A DNA stretch of 64,000 nucleotides from Olavius algarvensis associated proteobacterium Delta 3 (GTDB taxonomy: Bacteria > Desulfobacterota > Desulfobacteria > Desulfobacterales > CAFBRK01), in contig CAFBRK010000140.1 in the NCBI GenBank assembly GCA_903231505.1, positions 54,271 through 118,270 on the forward strand. Direction: 5' to 3'. Below the pieces are notes generated by a model. The model did no database searches, was not told the origin of the DNA, and saw only the letters and a program-made list of their open reading frames with translations. How positions within the stretch are numbered: the first letter of the stretch is position 1; each line of letters starts with the position of its first letter. Shown here one piece after another: positions 26,977-36,874 of the stretch. The position numbers were made by a program, and so were the translations under genes.

Positions 26977-27849
26977 ATGAATTCACCACAAACCGTCCTG
27001 ATAACCGGCAGCAGCAGTGGCTTTGGGCTGCTGACAACCCGACTCCTTCTCGAAAAGGGATTTACCGTCATCGCAACCATGCGGGGCCTCGAGGGAAAAA
27101 ACGCGCAACAGGCCAATGAAATTAGAAAATTTTCCGAGGAGAGGCCCGGCGTGTTATATCTGCGCGAGCTGGATGTCACCGATGAAGTGTCCGTGGACCA
27201 AACCATTCAAGATATCCTCGACACAACCGAGGGGATCGATGTGGTGGTGAATAATGCCGGCTTCGGTATCGGGGGTTTTGCGGAGGGCTGCACGGTCGAT
27301 CAGATGAAGCGCATTTTCGATGTCAATCTGTTCGGCGTGCAGCGCGTCAACCGGGCGGTCCTCCCGAGTATGCGGGAGCAGGGTTCCGGACTGTTGATCC
27401 ATATATCCAGCGTCATGGGCCGGATCGTAATCCCTTACGCAGCCTTTTATACCGCCACAAAATTTGCCCTCGAGGGACTGACCGAAAGTTACTCCTACGA
27501 ACTGGAAGGCACCGGTGTGGACGTCAGCATCATCGAGCCGGGTGGATTTGGGACGGGGTTCATGGCGAAGATGGAAGAAGCGGGAGACATGGAGCGGGTG
27601 AAAACCTACGGTGCCCTGCTGGAGCGCCCAAAGCAGATTTGGGGCAGTGTCGGTGAGATGATCGAAGGTGACAATGCGCCGAATCCCCAGGATGTCGCAG
27701 ATGCTGTCCTGAATCTCATTGAAACGCCCCAGGGAAAACGGCCCCTGCGTGTGGTGGTCGATCCGTTGACCGGCGGAGAGGGCGCGAAAACCTTGAATGA
27801 CGCCGCCGAGCAAATTCAGCATCAGCTCTTGAGTTCATTTGGATTATAA
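26977..27849 (+). CDS. Short-chain dehydrogenase/reductase (SDR)
   Basis: 290 residues, classical SDR. Cofactor loop TGSSSGFG (residues 10-17), NNAG, catalytic Ser in HISSVMG, and YTATK (Tyr-x3-Lys). The Arg in ATMRGLEG after strand 2 favours NADP(H). Substrate unknown. Start at ATG 26977 with AGAGGAG 7 nt upstream; a TTG codon 3 nt earlier is not needed. It is monocistronic and divergent from the aromatic operon leader. Confidence 0.9.
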   Translation: MNSPQTVLITGSSSGFGLLTTRLLLEKGFTVIATMRGLEGKNAQQANEIRKFSEERPGVLYLRELDVTDEVSVDQTIQDILDTTEGIDVVVNNAGFGIGGFAEGCTVDQMKRIFDVNLFGVQRVNRAVLPSMREQGSGLLIHISSVMGRIVIPYAAFYTATKFALEGLTESYSYELEGTGVDVSIIEPGGFGTGFMAKMEEAGDMERVKTYGALLERPKQIWGSVGEMIEGDNAPNPQDVADAVLNLIETPQGKRPLRVVVDPLTGGEGAKTLNDAAEQIQHQLLSSFGL

Positions 27850-27900
27850 ATAAAAGGATCATCTCCCGATTGGCGGATTGTTTGCGCAACTGAACGTTGC

Positions 27901-28098
27901 AGAATCATCGGAATCGGTATCGGATTCGTAATCGGTATCGACTTCGAAGTTGGCCATTCTGTCTCGATTCCGATGCCGATACCGATCCCGATACCGAACA
28001 TATCCCAATTCGGAATCCCCTAATACGATACCCGTTTGACATAAACCCGATATGTTCAAACGGAACATATTTATGGCAACGACGATATTACATTCCCG
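27901..28098. repeat. Palindromic CGGTATCGG repeat plus MITE-like end, copy D
   Basis: From 27906, repeated ATCGGTATCGG-type units are answered by CCGATACCGAT units up to 27998, making a long imperfect palindrome. From 28056 the sequence matches the conserved end of copies A-C (CGGAACATATTTATGGCAAC). Confidence 0.6.
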
Positions 28099-28104
28099 AG
28101 GATA

Positions 28105-29244
28105 TCAACTCTTCCCGGGTGTCCGGATCCACTGGACAGCGGTCAGGGATACCAGGGCCATGCCGGCACCGGCGATAAAGGGTATCCGGTAGTCCACCAT
28201 CCAGAGCAGCCCCCCGATAGCCGGCAACACCACCGCGGCAATGTGATTGATGGTAAATCCCACGGCCATGCTCGGGGCAATATCCCGGGGATCCCCCACT
28301 TTCTGAAAATAAGTTTGTATGGCCATGGAAAAATTAAAAAACATATGGTCCAGGATGTAAAGCACCGCCACCAGGTACCGGGATTCGACATACGCATAGG
28401 CCAGGAACACGAATACCAGCCCGGAATATTCCAGGGAAAGGACCTTCCGTTCCCCGAACCGGATGATGCTTCTGCCGATCATCGGACTCAGAAAATAATT
28501 AATGCTGTTGTTCACCACGAAAAGGACGGTGACTTCCTGGATGGAATAATCGAATTTCTTGACCAATAGAAACACGGCAAAGGCTATGAATACCTGCCGA
28601 CGCGCCCCGGCCATAAACGTCAGAAAATAAAACAGCCAGTACTTTTTTCGAAACACCATCTGTTTCCGCTGGGGTGTAATGTCCAGCCTGGCGGGATTCT
28701 GGAGAAACCCCCAGAGGCCGGCCGCGGTCACAAGACCACCGAACAGCAAGTACATGTTGGTGAAATTCAAAAAGGAAGCGAGAATAAATATGGTCAGCCC
28801 GATACCGATGTTGGTGGCGGCGGCATAGCTGCGCTGTTTGCCAAAGACCCAGGGCGCCGTGTCCGGCTTGAAGTACTGCAGCGTCAAGGATTGATTGGTC
28901 GTCTCGAAATAATGGAATCCGAAGCTGGACACCAGGGTGGTGAGCATCAATCCGGTAAACGAGGGAAATAGACCTGTTGCCGCCAGGCCGATACCCAGGA
29001 AAAGGATCGACAGTGCCGACAGGCGGTGCTCCCGAAGGATAAGCATGACGTATACGGCCAGCAGGGCCAGAAATCCGGGGATCTCCCGTACCGACTGGAT
29101 CACCCCGACATGCTTGCCTTCCAGGCCGGCTGCCTCCACGGCAAAATTGTTAAACAGCGTCTGCCACGATTGAAGCCCCACGGCCGAGGCGATGGTCATC
29201 ACGATCAGGAAGCGATACATGGGGTCGCGGGTGACGGTTTTCAT
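28105..29244 (-). CDS. MFS transporter
   Basis: 379 residues with about 11-12 hydrophobic segments, in two six-helix halves split by a short loop around residue 195 (LDITPQRKQMVFRKK). The set of charged loops (REHRLS, KKFDYSIQEV, GERKVLSLEYSG) is usual for major facilitator permeases. Substrate cannot be told; no motif of a named subfamily stands out. The Shine-Dalgarno is poor. The gene is bracketed by two repeats of the same family (27901-28098 and 29261-29444). Confidence 0.8.
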   Translation of the reverse strand: MKTVTRDPMYRFLIVMTIASAVGLQSWQTLFNNFAVEAAGLEGKHVGVIQSVREIPGFLALLAVYVMLILREHRLSALSILFLGIGLAATGLFPSFTGLMLTTLVSSFGFHYFETTNQSLTLQYFKPDTAPWVFGKQRSYAAATNIGIGLTIFILASFLNFTNMYLLFGGLVTAAGLWGFLQNPARLDITPQRKQMVFRKKYWLFYFLTFMAGARRQVFIAFAVFLLVKKFDYSIQEVTVLFVVNNSINYFLSPMIGRSIIRFGERKVLSLEYSGLVFVFLAYAYVESRYLVAVLYILDHMFFNFSMAIQTYFQKVGDPRDIAPSMAVGFTINHIAAVVLPAIGGLLWMVDYRIPFIAGAGMALVSLTAVQWIRTPGKS

Positions 29245-29260
29245 ACGGATGTCAATGGTG

Positions 29261-29444
29261 AGTATAGATCTGTTGAGTTGCCTTTTCGGTATCGGGGTCG
29301 CTATCGGAATCGGGATTGAAACTATTTAGACTGACTTTCGATAACGATACCGAATCCGATTCCGATGATGTCGTGAGCCTATTTTTCTTTGCAGACCCCG
29401 GACCCCTGCCTTCAATCGGAACATATTTATGACAACTGCTAAAT
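29261..29444. repeat. Palindromic CGGTATCGG repeat plus MITE-like end, copy E
   Basis: Begins TATAGATCTGTTGAG, has CGGTATCGG and ATCGGAATCGG units answered by CCGAATCCGATTCCGAT, and ends with CGGAACATATTTATGACAAC, the conserved end of copies A-D. Upstream of the MFS gene. Confidence 0.6.
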
Positions 29445-29506
29445 ACCACGAAGTGCACGAAGGAATAAAAAACAGTATGAATCAGGGACCTTGGCCCGCG
29501 GTGAAC

Positions 29507-29543
29507 AAAAAAAGCCCGACTTGCTGACAAGCCGGGCTTTTTT
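29507..29543. terminator. Bidirectional terminator after metF
   Basis: AAAAAAAGCCCG / CGGGCTTTTTT with an inner CTTG / CAAG stem, 20 nt after the metF stop on the minus strand. It ends the seven-gene hdr-met operon. Confidence 0.85.
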
Positions 29544-29563
29544 GTCCTATTGATACTGGGAGA

Positions 29564-30508
29564 CTAATCGACTTGAGGTCTCGGCAGAACCTTGGCCTGC
29601 TCGGCGATCTCGGGAACTTTGTGCTCCCACTCAATGGCCATCAGGTGGACACCGTGAACGCCGTCCATCTCCTTGAATTCCTCGATCTGCTCACACGCCA
29701 TCTTGATACCTTCGGCAGCGACTTTTCCTTTTTCCGCGCCCTGGAGCCGCTTGATGGTGTCATCCGGCACATCCATTCCGGGCACCTTGTTCTTCATGTA
29801 CTTGGCCATACCGACGCTCTTCATGGGGGTGACGCCGGCCAGTATATAGCATTTTTCCGTGAGACCCATGTCGTTGGCGACTTTGATGAACTCCCGAAAA
29901 CGATCCATGTTGTAGATGCACTGGGTCTGGATGAAGTCGACGCCGGCGTCGATTTTCTTGGAGAGCCTGTGGGGACGCCAGTCATAGGGTTCCGCAAACG
30001 GATTGGCGGCGGCCCCGATAAATATTTTCGGTGGATGCTCGATGTCCGCGCCGCCGAGAAACTTGCCCTCGTCACGCATCTGCTTGACCATGGCAATGAG
30101 TTGCATGGAGTCGATGTCGAACACGCCCTTGGCGTCCGGGTGATCGCCGAACTTGGCGTGGTCGCCGGACAAGCAGAGCATGTTTCGAACACCGTGGGTG
30201 TAAACGCCAAGAATGTCCCCCTGCATGGCCAGCCGATTCCGGTCCCGGCATACCATCTGGAAGTTGGGCTCCAGACCTTCCTGTACGAGAAGGAGGCTGG
30301 CTGCCCAACTGGACATCCGCACTACGGCGGTCTGGTTGTCGGTGATGTTCACCGCATCCACCACCCCTTTCAAATGCTGCGCCTTCTCAAGCACCTCTTC
30401 GGCACCAGTCCCCCGCGGGGGCCCCAGTTCACCGGTGAATGCAAAGTGGCCGGCCTTTAGTACTTTTTCAAGATTGCTGCCTGATTTATATCCGTTATCC
30501 GTGCTCAT
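29564..30508 (-). CDS. metF: Methylenetetrahydrofolate reductase, MetF
   Basis: 314 residues forming the MTHFR TIM barrel: FTGELGPPRGTG (catalytic Glu near residue 27), NITDNQTAVVRMSS, MLCLSGDHAKFGDHPDAKGVFD, IFIGAAANPFAEP, VDFIQTQCIYNMDRF. It reduces methylene- to methyl-tetrahydrofolate in the reductive acetyl-CoA pathway and methionine synthesis. This subgroup pairs with MetV. The ATG at 30508 has AGGTAGG upstream; an ATG 9 nt earlier is also in frame. Being behind hdr and mvhD genes suggests electrons come through the Hdr complex rather than directly from NAD(P)H. Confidence 0.95.
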   Translation of the reverse strand: MSTDNGYKSGSNLEKVLKAGHFAFTGELGPPRGTGAEEVLEKAQHLKGVVDAVNITDNQTAVVRMSSWAASLLLVQEGLEPNFQMVCRDRNRLAMQGDILGVYTHGVRNMLCLSGDHAKFGDHPDAKGVFDIDSMQLIAMVKQMRDEGKFLGGADIEHPPKIFIGAAANPFAEPYDWRPHRLSKKIDAGVDFIQTQCIYNMDRFREFIKVANDMGLTEKCYILAGVTPMKSVGMAKYMKNKVPGMDVPDDTIKRLQGAEKGKVAAEGIKMACEQIEEFKEMDGVHGVHLMAIEWEHKVPEIAEQAKVLPRPQVD

Positions 30509-30555
30509 GGGTGCCATCCTACCTTCGTGTATTTAATATTTACAATTTTTACGAA

Positions 30556-31233
30556 TCACGCGCCTTCCTCTTCCGGTTTCTTGTAGCCGGGCTGGATCAG
30601 GGTCCGCGGCACCGTGTCTTTCCATCCCACCGCCGAACAGATGTTCTTGATGTTGTCGATCCGCCCCTGTTTGGCCAACCGTTCGTGGATCATGTACCAG
30701 GCGCAGGGCTGTTCCGGGTCGATCTCGCAACTGCCCAGGTTGGTTCCGCCGCAGGGACCGTTGTAGAGCCCCTTGGCGCACATGGTGACCGGGCAGATGC
30801 CGCCGGTCCAACCCAGCACACACTGCTGGCAGGAGCGACAGCGCTCTTCGTAAAATCCAACGGACTGGTTGACGGCCAGTCCGGACGTATCCACGGCCGG
30901 AAGCACCGGTTTTTCAGGGTAGCGTTCGGCCAGAAACTGGATGCCGACACCACAGGCCATGGACAGCAGGGCATCGTATTCGTCCACTTTGGAAGCCAGT
31001 TCGTCCAGGTATTCCCGGTCGCACTGGCGCTCGAGGGTGGTGCTGCCCAGCTCGATCGGGTTGTCCGCCAGCTTCCGGGCCATGTCCAGCTCGGAATTGA
31101 GCACCGCCACTTCTTTCTCCCCGCCGGCCAGACAGACCGCCACGCACGTGCCGCATCCCACGGTCAGGACTTTTTTGTAGTCCTGGAGCAATTCCATTAT
31201 TTCGTCAAAGGGTTTTCTTTTGGCAACTATCAT
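30556..31233 (-). CDS. metV: MTHFR-associated zinc-binding protein MetV
   Basis: 225 residues. N-terminal VGCGTCVAVCLAGGEKE and the C-terminal Cys-rich region RCRSCQQCVLGWTGGICPVTMCAKGLYNGPCGG match the MTHFR C-terminal zinc-binding family (MetV). In acetogens MetV forms a core with MetF and carries Fe-S clusters that link it to Hdr-type subunits. GGAGG precedes the ATG. It lies 38-47 nt upstream of metF. Confidence 0.93.
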   Translation of the reverse strand: MIVAKRKPFDEIMELLQDYKKVLTVGCGTCVAVCLAGGEKEVAVLNSELDMARKLADNPIELGSTTLERQCDREYLDELASKVDEYDALLSMACGVGIQFLAERYPEKPVLPAVDTSGLAVNQSVGFYEERCRSCQQCVLGWTGGICPVTMCAKGLYNGPCGGTNLGSCEIDPEQPCAWYMIHERLAKQGRIDNIKNICSAVGWKDTVPRTLIQPGYKKPEEEGA

Positions 31234-31284
31234 TTTACCTCCTGTCGTGCCGATCCACTCGCGATCGAATGGCCGCCGGCACGA

Positions 31285-32604
31285 TTACATCTCGGTTTCC
31301 GGATGGAAAATGTCCACGTCTTTGAGGTCCTCGCCCAGGTAGGTACGTTCGTTGGGTCCCAGTACACCGAGCGACAGGCAAAGGAGCGTCCACAGATGCA
31401 CCGTTTCCCATTTGTGATCGTGTATCTCGCTCAAATCGTGAACCTGGGCATGGCAGTTGTGACACGGGGTGATGCAGTAGTCCGCACCGGTGTCCAGGAT
31501 CTGTTCCGCCTTGTATTTGCCGTATGCCCGGCGCTGCTCGGGATAACCGGACTGGAGAAAGCCGCCGCCGCCCCCGCAGCAGTAATTGTTGGAACGGTTG
31601 GGCTGCATGTCGATCATATTTTCCTCGCCGATCACCGCCTTGACCACGTAGCGCAGGTCTTCGGCCACCGGGTCGCCAAAGGTTTTCCGCACGAGCTGGC
31701 AGGGATCCTGGACCGTGAACTTGATCTTCCGCTCCTCGTTCCAGGCCGAGCTGGGCTTTAGTTTTCCTTCCTTGATCCACTGGGCGTAATACTGAATGAT
31801 GCTCCGGATCTCGAAATTGGCCTCGATCTTGAATTTTTGCAGTCCGAACCGGACTGCGAACAGTTCGTGCCCTCATTCCGTGTTGAGCCAGACCTTACAG
31901 CCGAGATCCTCCACGGCCTTGACCTTGGTGCGGACGATTTTTTCCCAGTTTTCATCGTCTGCCATGAACATGCAGTAGTTTTCCGCGGCCCAGCCCTTGG
32001 TGCCGTAAGTCCAGTCGGCACCGGCCAGGTGCAGGATCTTCCAGAGGGGCACCATCTCGTCGGGCTCGGTGACCGGCTCCCGTGAGTTCTGGTTCAGGAA
32101 CATCTCGGCACCCGTTTTGTTGACCGGGGCCTCCATCTCCGCAAATTCCGGCTGGGCTTCCTGGTACTCTTCGAGCACGTCTTCGACCACGAACTGGAAA
32201 TCCTCTTCGGTCGCTCCCATGGCGCTGCACGTGTCATTTCGCAGAGCCATGTCGCAGGAACCCACGATCCCCTTCGGGCGTTCTTCCCGGGGCCAGCTCT
32301 GCCGGGCATAGAATACCAGCTGCGGGATATTGATCTTCATCGGGCAGACATACATGCAGCGGGTGCACATGCTGCACCACCACACCCACGGGGTGCTGGT
32401 GATCTCTTCGTCCATCCCCAGGGCGGCCATGCGGAGGAACTTTCTGGGATCCATCCCCTCCAGACCGGTCGCCGGACATCCGGACGAACACGCCCCGCAT
32501 GTCAGACACAGGTTCAGGTTCCCGCCTTCGGGCACGAGATCTTTCACCCTGTCGATGAACATGCTCTTTTTTTTGCCGCCAAGTTTGATTGCTTCTTCCG
32601 CCAT
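31285..32604 (-). CDS. HdrC-HdrB-like iron-sulfur protein, selenocysteine-containing (UGA at 31875-31873)
   Basis: 439 residues with Sec at codon 244. N-terminal HdrC-like part has two [4Fe-4S] motifs (CLTCGACSSGC near 33, CSMCTRCMYVC near 78). The C-terminal HdrB-like part has WLNTE-Sec-GHELF, then DPCQLV, 39 residues, CCGGGGG and CHNC, i.e. a CCG-domain (CX39CC...CxxC). Sec replaces the Cys of the usual NTECGHA motif, a cluster ligand. Without UGA recoding the gene appears as two fragments. In HdrABC, HdrB reduces the heterodisulfide or another acceptor; here the acceptor is unknown but metV-metF follow directly, so methylene-THF reduction is likely (inference). Confidence 0.88.
31839..31857 (-). 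promoter_or_regulatory. SECIS element of the HdrCB-like gene
   Basis: GCAGTCC-GGTTC-GGACTGC, a perfect 7-bp stem, starts 15 nt after the UGA; the loop opens with GGU as in bacterial SECIS hairpins. Confidence 0.85.
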
Positions 32605-32621
32605 ACCAGTGCTCCTTTATG

Positions 32622-33044
32622 TTAATTTTTCAGCTTTGTATTTAACGGATTCGGTCCCAGTTTTTTAATGTGTTCGGTCATTTCCGTCGCATACTGGGCG
32701 AATGTGGGCCCCTCACCGGAGGACAGATTATACATTCTTACCCGGTCTCCTTCAATCCCCACCTCTTCCAGAAGGTCGCGGACGTGGTTGACCCGCTCGC
32801 GGCACCGGAGGTTGCCTTCGTTGTAGTGGCAACTGCCCTCCAGACATCCGACACAGTAGGCACCGTCAGCCCCTTTCTGGATTGCCCGGAGCAGGTGGAC
32901 CACATCCACTTTCCCGGTGCAGGGCACCAGGATGATTTTGATGTTTGCAGGATAGTCGAGTCGCATGGAACCTGCCAGGTCCGCGGCCGAGTATCCTCAG
33001 TATTCACAACAAAACGCAATGATTCTGGGTTCAAAATCGCTCAT
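32622..33044 (-). CDS. mvhD: MvhD-like hydrogenase iron-sulfur subunit, selenocysteine-containing (UGA at 32999-32997)
   Basis: 140 residues, the normal MvhD length, when the UGA at codon 16 is read. The N-terminus runs IIAFCCEY-Sec-GYSAADLAG, where Sec stands in the second Cys of the CxxC motif that binds the [2Fe-2S] cluster; then VPCTGKVD, GAYCVGCLEGSCHYNEGN. MvhD passes electrons to HdrA in the flavin-based bifurcating Mvh-Hdr complex. The ATG overlaps the TAA of hdrA1 (TAATG). The downstream part alone would be miscalled as a 114-residue protein. Confidence 0.92.
32967..32982 (-). promoter_or_regulatory. SECIS element of mvhD1
   Basis: GGACCT-GGC-AGGTTCC, a 6-bp stem with a bulged U on the 3' side and a GG-containing loop, starts 14 nt after the UGA. 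Confidence 0.65.
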
Positions 33045-36000
33045 TACACAACCTCCGCGTCTAAAAGTGCATCGATCTTACACATCAATTGATCGTCTTC
33101 ATAAAAGCTCAGGCCGATGACCTGCCGCGGGCACACCGCGGTGCAGACACCGCACCCGTGACAAAGGGCCTCATTTATTTCGATCTCCATCTTTTCGGTG
33201 TTGAACTGGGGTACACCGAAGGGGCATGAGCGGACGCAGGTCAAGCACTTCACGCAGTGCTCGGTGTCTACCTTGGCGGTGATGGCCGACAGCTTGATGG
33301 CATCCTTGGCCAGAAAGGTCGTTGCCCGTGATGCCGCGGCCTGGGCCTGGGCGATGGTTTCGGTAATCAGCTTCGGCCCATGGGCCGTGCCGCATAGGAA
33401 CACGCCTTCGCTGGGCATGTCCACCGGACGCAGCTTCACGTGGGCCTCGATAAAATAGCCTTCCGGATTCCTGTTGAATTTCATGATGCTGCTGACGTCA
33501 TCGGTGTCCGCCGCCCGCAACCCGGCACTCAAGGCCAGCAGGTCCGTGCGGATCTCCACATCCTGTTGGAGGATGTGGTCCTTTACCGTTACCCGCAAGG
33601 CGTCCGCTTCGGCCGTTACCCGGGGCGGGGTATCTTTGTCGAACCGGATAAAAATAACACCTTTTTCCCGGGCTTCGGTGTAGTAGTCTTCCAGTAGACC
33701 GTATGTCCGGATATCCCGGTAGAGCACAAATACCTGGGTGTCGGGACTTTGTTTCTTGATTTCAAGGGCGTTTTTGACGGCGCTCTGGCAGCAGATACGG
33801 GAACAGTTCTCATGCTCTTCGTTTCGGGAGCCGACACACTGGATCATGACCACAGCATCCAAATCAGAGGCGCCTTTGTCGTGCAAGCGGTCTGTGAGTT
33901 CTACCTGGGTCACGACCCGATCGTCTTCGCCGTACAAGAATTCGGTCGGCTGGTATTCGTTGGCACCGGTGGCCACCAGAATAACCCCGTGATCGATGGC
34001 GCGTTTCTCCTTGGCTTCCCCCATCTCGATTTCGGTGGAAAAACTTCCCTTGAAGCCTTCGGCACCGGTAATCCGTGCTTTGGTGATCACTTCCACCTTG
34101 TCGTGGGCATTGACCTTGTCGACGGTTTCGTTCACATACGCCTGAATATCGCCACCCTCGATGGTGTGGTGCAGATTCCTGGCGAATCCGCCCAGTTCCG
34201 ATTCTCTTTCCAGAAGCACCGTTTCGAAGCCCTGGTCTCCCAAACCGATGGCCGCGTTCATGCCGGCGATCCCACCACCGATCACCAGCGCCTTCTTGTT
34301 GATCGGGACGACTTTTTCGTTTAGCGTACGAAGCCGTGCCGCCCGGGCGACCGACATGCGGACCAGGTCCTTGGCTTTCTGGGTCGCCACATCCGAGTCG
34401 GCGGAGTGGATCCAGGAGTTCTGGTTCCGGATGTTGGCCATTTCGAACAGGTATTTGTTCAGCCCGCACGCTTCAAGGGTTTCCATGAACATAGCCGCGT
34501 GGGTCTTGGGGCTGCAGGAGGCAACGACCACCCGGTTCAGTCTGTGTTCGGTGATGACGTCCTTGATCTTGTCCTGGGTGTCCTGGCTGCAAGTGAACAG
34601 GTTGTCGTCGGAAAATGCCACTCCGGGAAGGGTGGCGGCATATTCCCGGACGGCCGGCACATCCACGATCCCGCCGATGTTGATGCCGCAGTTGCAGACA
34701 AACACGCCGATCCGGGGCTCTTCCTGGGTGACATCCCGTTGCTCGGGCACTTCGATTTTAGGAATGTCGGTGCCCCGGCCTTCTACCAGATCCGCGCCGG
34801 CGGCCCATGCCGCTGCGCTGGCTTCGGTGATCGAGCCGGGGATGTCTTTCGGCCCCTGAAGCACCCCGCAGGTATAGAATCCCGGTCGGGACGTCGTCAC
34901 CGGGGCGAAGGTGTCGGTCTTGACAAAATTGTATTCGTTGAGCTCGATGCCGAGACGCTGGGCCAGTTCGGCGGCATCCGGTTGCACCTGGAGCCCGATG
35001 GACAGAACCACCATGCTGAAAATTTCTTCCTGCATCCGGCCGGTGTCGTCGGCATACTTGACGATCAGATCGCCCCTGTCCGGAACTTCCGTAACCGAAT
35101 GGATCCGGGCTTTGAGGAATGTGACGCCGTCCTTGTCCTTGGCCCGGTTGTAATACAGCTCGTAGTCCTTGCCGAAGGTCCGCATGTCCATGTTGAAGAC
35201 GACGCAATCCAGATCGCCGTGGGCATGTTCCTTGGCGATCATGGCCTCTTTGACGGCGTACATGCAGCAGACAGACGAACAGTAGCCGTTGCCGCAGCGG
35301 TTCTTGTCCCGGGAGCCGACACACTGAAGCCATGCGATCCGTTTCGGCTCTTCCCGGTCCAGGGGGCGCATCAGGTGGCCGAAATAGGGGCCCGAGGCGC
35401 TCAGGATCCGCTCGAATTCCTCGCTGGTCACCACATTGGGGTACCTTCCGTAACCGAGGTAATCCAGACCGGACGGGTCAAATCCGCGGCTGCCGGCCGC
35501 CATGACCACCGATCCGACGGTAAGCCGGGTTTCCCGCTCCGTGTCGTCATACTCGACGGCTTTGGCGATACACATGTTCTCGCAGAGGCCGCAGCCGATG
35601 CAGGTGTCCGTATCGATGGAAAACGCCAGGGGTACTGCCTGGGCGTACTCGATGTAGGTGGCCCGACGATCGTCCAGCTTCAAGTTGTATCCGTTGACCG
35701 CCGTGACCGGACAGTGCCGTGCGCACTCGCCGCACCCGGTGCATTTGACCGGGTCGATGTACCGCGGATGGTTGGACAGGGTGACCGCAAAATTTCCTGG
35801 ATCCCCTTCCACATCCTTGACTTCACTGCAGGTGATGAGCTCTATGTTGGTGTGCCGGCCGACCTCGACCAGTTTCGGTGAGATCACTCACATGGCACAG
35901 TCATTGGTCGGAAACGTCTTGTCGAGGCGGGACATCATGCCGCCGACGGTGGGTGACTTGTCGACCAGATAGACTTTGTAATCGGAGTTGGCCAGATCGA

Positions 36001-36073
36001 GGGCCGCCTGCATGCCGGCAATGCCGGCACCGACGACCATGACCGAACCGCTTGTGTTTCCTTTTGCTGCCAT
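33044..36073 (-). CDS. hdrA: HdrA-like flavoprotein 1, tandem-fused, selenocysteine-containing (UGA at 35890-35888)
   Basis: 1009 residues against about 650 for methanogen HdrA. N-terminal FAD site [16 protein letters not shown], then [23 protein letters not shown] with Sec at codon 62 where most HdrA have Cys. Ferredoxin motifs [11 protein letters not shown] and [11 protein letters not shown] follow. The HdrA core occurs twice: [14 protein letters not shown]...[13 protein letters not shown] and [20 protein letters not shown], each with its own DxRTxG region and a second [12 protein letters not shown] nucleotide fold. The C-terminus has two [4Fe-4S] motifs ([22 protein letters not shown]). 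HdrA houses the bifurcating flavin. It overlaps mvhD1 by 1 nt. Confidence 0.92.
35855..35872 (-). promoter_or_regulatory. SECIS element of hdrA1
   Basis: CTGGTCG-AGGT-CGGCCGG, 7 bp including G-U pairs, 15 nt after the UGA, loop AGGU. It lies inside the KLVEVGR codons and is identical in hdrA2. Confidence 0.75.
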
Positions 36074-36082
36074 AGTCGCTCC

Positions 36083-36832
36083 TTATAACGCGGCGAATAC
36101 AGGGTTACTGTCTTCCATTCCTTGGAACGCCACCATGCTGCGTTTTTCCATGTCTGCCAGCAGGTAGGAGATGCGCCCAAGTTCCAAACCGGTGTTTTCC
36201 CGAATATCTCTCGGTGCCGCGGAGCCGCCTTTGACAGCTTCCAGAATCAGGTTCATCTGATATTCCCGTTCCAGCACCGAATCGAGAATCGATTCATAGG
36301 TGTCCTTGTCCCATGGGCGACCATAGACATCACCCTTGGTGGTGACGCGAACTTCCTTGCCCACCAGCCAACGCAGGACTTCACCTTTCAAGGTCTCCTC
36401 TGCTGCGGACAGGGACATGGCATGGGCGTCGGCATCAAACGGCCCCTGGTCTTTGATCGACCCGGTCACCGTTGCGGCGATCTCTGCAAAACGATGGGCC
36501 TCTGCCGAAGAGACCCAGTACAGGTGCAGGCGGTCTGCCCCGATGCCGGCCATCTTCAGAAGTTCCTGGGTCATCCGGATTTTTTTCTCGGCTTGAACAT
36601 TACCTTCCAGGTAATGGCAGTCACCGAAATGTCACCCGGCGACCAGAACGCCGTCGGCCCCCTCCTTGAGGGCCTGGATGATGAACAGCGGATCGACCCG
36701 CCCCGAGCACATGACCCGGACCGGACGTAGGTTCGGCGGGTACTGCAGGCGGGACACCCCTGCCAGATCAGCACCGCCGTAGGCGCACCAGTTACATAAA
36801 AAGCCTACAATTTTGGGTTCGAAATCACTCAT
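36083..36832 (-). CDS. mvhD: MvhD-like subunit 2 with C-terminal extension, selenocysteine-containing (UGA at 36634-36632)
   Basis: 249 residues with Sec at codon 67. The first half is Mvh[17 protein letters not shown] (Cys kept here), [10 protein letters not shown], then [19 protein letters not shown], where Sec replaces the Cys of the VAGCHPGDCHY motif. So the Sec position differs from mvhD1. About 110 extra residues (from near 140) form a charged helical domain ending in a winged-helix-like segment ([20 protein letters not shown]), absent from plain MvhD. It lies 42 nt after hdrA2 and 9 nt before hdrA1, so each HdrA has an MvhD partner. Confidence 0.9.
36598..36616 (-). promoter_or_regulatory. 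SECIS element of mvhD2
   Basis: CATTACC-TGGAA-GGTAATG, a perfect 7-bp stem with GG in the loop, 15 nt after the UGA. Confidence 0.85.
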
Positions 36833-36874
36833 TCCGTTATCCTTATCTTAGAGACATGTTTCCAACGAACCTTG

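Noticed and set aside
31235..31876. 213-codon alternative minus-strand frame overlapping the 3' half of the HdrCB gene
   Set aside because: Different frame from the conserved CCG-domain; its Arg/Pro/Gly-rich translation is a shadow of the real Sec-containing gene.
34406..35881. 491-codon plus-strand frame (and similar long plus frames at 36872 and 47039)
   Set aside because: Antisense shadows of GC-rich hdrA and RND genes; the minus-strand proteins have clear conserved motifs.
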